From Ecdyonurus torrentis (lineage: Eukaryota; Arthropoda; Insecta; Ephemeroptera; Heptageniidae), in assembly GCA_949318235.1 (NCBI GenBank), contig OX439136.1, forward strand, positions 28,156,067 to 28,220,066: a DNA stretch of 64,000 nucleotides, given 5' to 3'. The translations under genes and the position numbers were made by a program. Below the pieces are notes generated by a model. It was not told where the DNA came from, ran no database searches, and was given only the letters and a program-made list of their open reading frames with translations. Below, one piece after another: positions 58,949 to 64,000 of this stretch (position 1 is its first letter; each line of letters begins with the position of its first letter).

Positions 58949-59211
58949 CTATTTTTGCGGTCAAGCAAAGTATTATATTTTTTTCATTTGCTTCGTAATT
59001 TAATTAATTTATTTATTAAGTACATAACCTCAAATCTTCACTGCATAAAAACATTAAACAACAATTTATTACTCAAATAAATCCTTACACAAATTTTTAA
59101 AAGTACATTTGTGAATGTGTCTGCAGATACAATGGGAAAATTTTAAAAATTAAAAAAATTATGATAATAATAATGTTTTTTTCCCTCTCTCTTCTTCTTT
59201 CTTACTGACCA
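58341..59211. other. AT-rich spacer with homopolymers
   Basis: Poly(T) (58410-58440), poly(C) (58671-58682) and (GA)n (58911-58949). No gene was recognised. Confidence 0.55.
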
Positions 59212-59388
59212 CTTATGTTTACTCAAAATGCGGAAAAGGAAGTGCCGGAAGAGGAAACCACGTGACGATAAAAGTGGGAGGTAGCTCAGGCCTAGCTTGC
59301 TGCTGGCAACCACTTTTGTCCCACTTTTACCGTCACGTGGTTTCCTTTTCCGGCACTTCCTTTTCCGTTTTTTAGAGTAAACATATAC
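59212..59388. mobile_element. family F hairpin MITE, well preserved
   Basis: Its ends are ATGTTTACTCAAAATGCGG and CCGTTTTTTAGAGTAAACAT. Each arm has a CACGTG (59259, 59335) and GGAAGTGCCGGAAG-like words. It lies 12 bp from the next family D copy. Confidence 0.93.
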
Positions 59389-59400
59389 GCACTTACTGCC

Positions 59401-59801
59401 TTAAGGGGGTAGGTGACCGACTGATATCTCGCAAACTAGGACGGTTGCGAATAATAATAATAACACAAAGTTAAAGAAGAAATGTTACTTAAAAATTTGA
59501 TTATGCCAAATATGTGAAAACACGATCAAATATTTAAGTTATTACACTTGAAAGATAACATGTAAATGTGGAAATTTAAATTTGAGCGGGAAATTTTAGT
59601 CAAATTAGAAACTTTTTTACAATTAAAATTACCATTAAATTTTTTTTTTCATATAAAAAAATTTATTTTAAATTTACTTGATTTTATTTGAAAATTAAAG
59701 CGTTTGTTTTATTGCAATTAAATGATGTACAAAAAATTATTGCGAAAATATAGTTCTTCTTTTAGCGATTTCCGGTCCAAGTCGGTCCCCCACCGCCTTA
59801 A
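59401..59801 (+). mobile_element. family D MITE, full length
   Basis: It starts TTAAGGGGGTAGGTGACCGA and ends GTCGGTCCCCCACCGCCTTAA less its first base, with TTAA at both edges. A second D terminus (CTTTCCGGTCCAAGTCGGCC) stands alone at about 59838-59862. Confidence 0.95.
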
Positions 59802-60361
59802 TCACGGTTTAATCTATCACACCGTTCCCTTAAACTCTTTCCGGTCCAAGTCGGCCACCCTCTCTGTTGATACAACAATACGTCTGATAAGCAGGAACTA
59901 CAAAATTTAGGCAAAATATTTTTAAATAAACAACCCACGTAATTATTATAATGCAAGTATCAAAATCTTGTAAAATAAATGAAAAAAATCAACATTATTT
60001 TTAATTAATAAATGTTCCATATTGGAGCAGTGTAATGTAATTAAGACACATGTACAAATTACAAGACAAAGGTTGGACTTGTGTTAATTAAATTTAGTGT
60101 TGAGAACAATTGAAACCTCTCGTACCGCAGACATACATACTATGTTAAACACAGAGCTGCGGTCAAAACAAATTTTATACTATATTGTTTCTAAATATTT
60201 AAATATACGCTTACTGTACAGTACTGTATATACGCAAAGTCTGCCATGTGCAAGATACACTGCTGGAAGTCAAGATTTCAAATATCTCCAATGTCTAATT
60301 ATTTACACAAATATAATTAAATCAGCTTTGTGTTGCTCGTTTTTTTTTTTTTTTTTTTTTT

Positions 60362-60393
<32 letters not shown>

Positions 60394-60419
60394 TTTCATT
60401 ATATATATATTAATTTTAA
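59802..60419. other. unassigned spacer with poly(T)
   Basis: A lone D end near 59838 and poly(T) at 60340-60368. A 109-codon open frame (60097-60426) has no recognisable domain and runs into the T tract. Confidence 0.45.
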
Positions 60420-60666
60420 TACATAGGCCAGCATAGGAAAATCATCATTTTTAATTTTTTTTAATAGTAAAAGAAGCTTTAAACCTCAATCAAAGCCTTA
60501 TTTCTAGCTCTTAATAAGCTGGAGAATTTGAAAAAAATTTATTCAGTCGAAATAAACTCTTTTTATGTGAAAAATTAGGAGAAATGATGTTTCCCCTATG
60601 CTGGACAATGTATTAGGCACCACAAACATGGCGAGAAAGCGCAAGGATGTGCAAAGGGTTTATATG
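60420..60666 (+). mobile_element. C-like MITE, second sub-family
   Basis: It matches 7464-7710 along its length, starting ACATAGGCCAGCATAGGAA and ending GCAAGGATGTGCAAAGGGTT. Confidence 0.82.
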
Positions 60667-61032
<366 letters not shown>

Positions 61033-61189
61033 CAGGCACATACATATACACGACAAAGATACGTGATTATTGAACCAACTTTCTCGAGCCAAAAATTTTA
61101 TTTTGTTTTACATACACTCAGAAAAAAATATCTCTCTTGTTTGCACGCAAAAAAAAAAAAAAATTATAATAAAAAAATGAATAAAAATG

Positions 61190-61350
61190 TAATAGGTAGA
61201 CATATAAGGTAGAACACAGGTATTATTATACTACATTAATACCTAATGTAGGTGCAATATGCTACAATAAAGTTGTGACTCACTTAGATTAAGTGATATT
61301 GTAGTTTATAACTACCTGTTCTAAATTAAAGTCTACCTATTGCAAAATAC
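61190..61350 (+). mobile_element. family K MITE
   Basis: A near-identical copy of 40684-40850 with better-preserved ends, AATAGGTAGAC and GTCTACCTATTGC. Confidence 0.9.
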
Positions 61351-61398
61351 AGGATTCATGTATCTGACATAGGTAATAATTTTTTTTTTCCGTGTATT

Positions 61399-61866
61399 CA
61401 AAGAATAGACCAGAAGAAAACATAAGCATTTATATCACAAAACACGTGATGCGACTTACATAAATAACTTTAATTTAAAAGGTAGATGCATTCATGTTAA
61501 AGTCAATGTCATAAGTGAGTACTAAATAACATCGGCCAGTATGGGAAAACTACACATTTTGCCAGTTTAAAAATACTTTGCATATTTTTTTTTGAGAGAG
61601 AGCGAGAATTGATGCTCTTAATAAGTTGAATTAGGTTTAAAAGGACGCAAGAAAAAAAATAATAACAAAAAACAACAACTTATTTTCCAAAAAAAAAAAA
61701 AGAAAGAAGGAAAGAAACCCACGTTTGTCCTATGTTAAGCAATGCTATTCGTTGCTCAATTATGACATCAAAGCGCATTTATTATGACGTCATGCGCACT
61801 CACCCTATACAACCCGCACAATATTTTCATATTAATATTTGCCTGTTTCTAACGTCATAAATGCAT
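61399..61866 (+). mobile_element. family A MITE interrupted by family C
   Basis: The A 5' part (CAAAGAATAGACCAGAAG to about 61479) and a later A part (CAACCCGCACAATATTTTCA, 61809-61866) flank a full family C copy. About 50 bp of A at the junction and its whole 3' third are missing. Its octamer has decayed to TAACGTCA. Confidence 0.8.
61480..61808 (+). mobile_element. family C MITE, nested in family A
   Basis: It starts AGGTAGATGCATTCATG and ends GCGCACTCACCCTATA. TGACGTCA is at 61785. Confidence 0.9.
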
Positions 61867-62116
61867 CATAAATATACGTACATAATCCAAGTATATAAAT
61901 ATTAAAAACTTTGAAAGTGATCTCGGTAAATATTTATTTTCTTAGTGTATATTGTAACGAATATAATTTGAAATATAAATTGCGCAGAATATTCATGTAA
62001 AGATTTTCAAACTGGCAATATAAATTATAATGTACTGTACAGTGTATACATATACACTTTAGGATCTTACTTTGCAAGAAAGTTCTCTTATAAAGTTATT
62101 GTTTTTAAATATTTAT
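61867..62116. other. AT-rich spacer, no feature seen
   Basis: Nothing was recognised. Confidence 0.45.
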
Positions 62117-62331
62117 CACGGAAAGAATAAATTACGTAATTTATGCTGAATTTATGTCATTATTTACAGCATAAATTTTGCTAAATAAAAACAAAATAAA
62201 TAATATATCTGTACAACATAATATTTATGCTATGTAGCATAGTTATTATGCAGTATAGCATAAATTATGCTGTATTGAAATAATTATGCTGAAAATGAGC
62301 TAGCATAATTATTACGTATTTATTTTTGTGG
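62117..62331. mobile_element. family E MITE, full length
   Basis: It starts CACGGAAAGAATAAATTACG and ends ATTACGTATTTATTTTTGTG, the clearest E termini, with several GCATAAATTATGC words inside. Confidence 0.92.
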
Positions 62332-62348
62332 GTGTACGATTGTATTTC

Positions 62349-62642
62349 TATAGGATGTATGCGAGTGACGTCATATTTGTTGCGCTTCAATGCCATACTG
62401 GAGTAATGAATAACATTGCTCAGCATAGAACAGACTTTGTTTATTGGGGAAATAGGTCAAATTTTTTTATTATTACTTTTCTCACATACTTGAGATACTT
62501 ATTCTACATATTTACAGCATCAATGCTCTCAAAAATATTGCATAGTGTTTTTAAACTGACAAAATGAATTATTTTCCTATGCCACCCATGTTATTGAGTG
62601 CTCCAACATGGCGTCGACTTTAACATGAATGCATACACCCTG
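62349..62642 (-). mobile_element. family C MITE, GGCCTCCAA sub-variant
   Basis: A minus-strand copy with plus-strand ends TATAGGATGTATGCGAGTG and GAATGCATACACCCTG. TGACGTCA is at 62366. Confidence 0.9.
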
Positions 62643-63059
62643 TGCTTTAAGTTTTATATAGTATAGGTATGTACAGTTTTAACTATTCAATATAATGTGT
62701 AAATAATCAGAAACTCGTAGATTAAAGCTTCTTCAGTCCCAGACTTTTTAAAAATATTAATTCATTGTTGTAAATTTTAACGACGTTTTTGTGCGCCTCT
62801 CAGAATAACAAAAATGTCTCTTTTGTCAAAAAATGTTTTCTTACTTTTGTGGACCAACTACTCACTCTATAGAATGCTCCAATTACCTTAAAAATTACGT
62901 AAATTCAAGGGCATTTTTTGGTCCAAATTTTTTGAATTTATATCTCAATTTGTTCGATTTTTCCCGATTTTTTAATTAATTATCTGATGTACGCACTGTA
63001 TTGTATACTGAAAATGAAGAGGATAGCCTGGTTTTTATTAGTCTTATTACTTACTTGCT
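62643..63059. other. AT-rich spacer, no feature seen
   Basis: No gene or family copy was recognised. Confidence 0.45.
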
Positions 63060-63310
<251 letters not shown>

Positions 63311-63566
63311 ATAAAACTAAATGTTTTCAAGTTTTTATTATTCTAGCAGAGTTTAATTAAAAAAATAAAAAGAATATTAAAATGTTTTTAAAAAAATATA
63401 TATATCTTCAACTTTTTTTTTTCTTCATAATATATCTGACCAGAGAAAAAGAGAGATGAAATGAAAAATACAAACAATGAGTAGGAAAAAAAAAAACTGC
63501 TTTAGGCTTCAAATTTCTACATTTCTTGTCTGTGAAGTGAAACTTTAATATCACTGGTGTATGTAC

Positions 63567-63570
<4 letters not shown>

Positions 63571-63632
<62 letters not shown>
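63571..63632. repeat. (TA)n microsatellite
   Basis: About 62 bp of TA. Confidence 0.97.
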
Positions 63633-63633
<1 letters not shown>

Positions 63634-63752
63634 TTTCATTAACTACATCCATAGAGTAGATATGAACTTTCACAAAAGTACGCTCCAACTTTTTATTATT
63701 TCAATGTAATATATTTCAACTTTCATACTGTACTACGTATATCAACAAAATG

Positions 63753-63966
63753 AACAGAAATAAATACGTAATAATTATGCTAGCTCATTACCAGCATGCA
63801 TAATTTGTTCAAAACAGCATAATTTATGCTATATTGCATAACAATTATGTTATATAGCATAAATATTATGTTATACCGCATAATTATTTCTTGTAATTTA
63901 GCATAATTTTTGCTATAATAAATAATAACATAAATATAGCATAAATAACGCAATTTATACTTTCCA
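63753..63966. mobile_element. family E MITE
   Basis: It begins ACAGAAATAAATACGTAAT and contains ATTATGCTAGCTCATTACC. It ends with the mirrored ATAACGCAATTTATACTTTC. Confidence 0.88.
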
Positions 63967-64000
63967 TATCTTAAAACCTAGAAAATGTTTTGGGTCTAAA

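Noticed and set aside
60097..60426. 109-codon frame
   Set aside because: It ends in a poly(T)-encoded phenylalanine run and shows no domain, splice or conservation hint.

Overview
This is an AT-rich (about 70% or more by eye), gene-poor stretch of a metazoan nuclear genome. Simple-sequence repeats make up roughly 5% of it. An arthropod, possibly a crustacean, fits best. The one clear host gene is an arrestin with strong similarity to arthropod and mollusc visual arrestins, and the TA, GA/CT, CA and AAAT microsatellites with many small hairpin transposons resemble large crustacean genomes. The taxon is an inference, not something the sequence proves.

Genes. There is one complete host coding region, an uninterrupted 435-residue arrestin (21320-22627, +). 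Four shorter stretches look like exons of split genes: a signal-peptide exon ending at a consensus splice donor (52477-52558, +), and three minus-strand candidates (43260-43559, 28709-28948, 24363-24445). The largest other coding region is the reverse transcriptase of a 5'-truncated CR1/Jockey-type LINE (34480-36537, +).

Layout. Almost everything else is short non-autonomous DNA transposons with terminal inverted repeats. I recognised them by comparing copies within the window and named the families locally. A: about 345 bp, ends TTAAAGGMATAGACCA. B: about 300 bp, palindromic, nearly the same ends as A. C: about 300 bp, ends TATAGGGTG. D: about 405 bp, ends TTAAGGSGGTRGG. E: about 210 bp, rich in GCATAAATTATGC-like words. 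F: about 175 bp, hairpin with CACGTG sites. G: about 340 bp, ends TTAAGG. H: about 320 bp, palindrome with up to four TGACGTCA sites. I, J, K, L and M: further inverted-repeat families. Several one-copy hairpins, two tRNA-derived SINEs plus a dissected third, two minisatellites and a 2.5-kb near-perfect palindrome complete the picture. Elements are often nested, so relative ages can be read off.

The most unusual signal is the octamer TGACGTCA, the CRE / ATF-CREB site. I counted 38 perfect copies where about 0.4-0.5 would be expected from base composition, nearly all inside at least five otherwise different transposon families. Other families carry E-boxes, ETS-like or CCAAT-box motifs, so this transposon community may act as a disperser of promoter-type sites. 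Several families also share TTAA at both ends, suggesting mobilisation by a TTAA-specific (piggyBac-like) transposase that is not encoded here.

The genes do not form an operon or visible pathway. The arrestin stands alone between family D/C elements upstream and a nested family H element downstream. That nested element supplies the first canonical polyadenylation signal after the arrestin stop codon.
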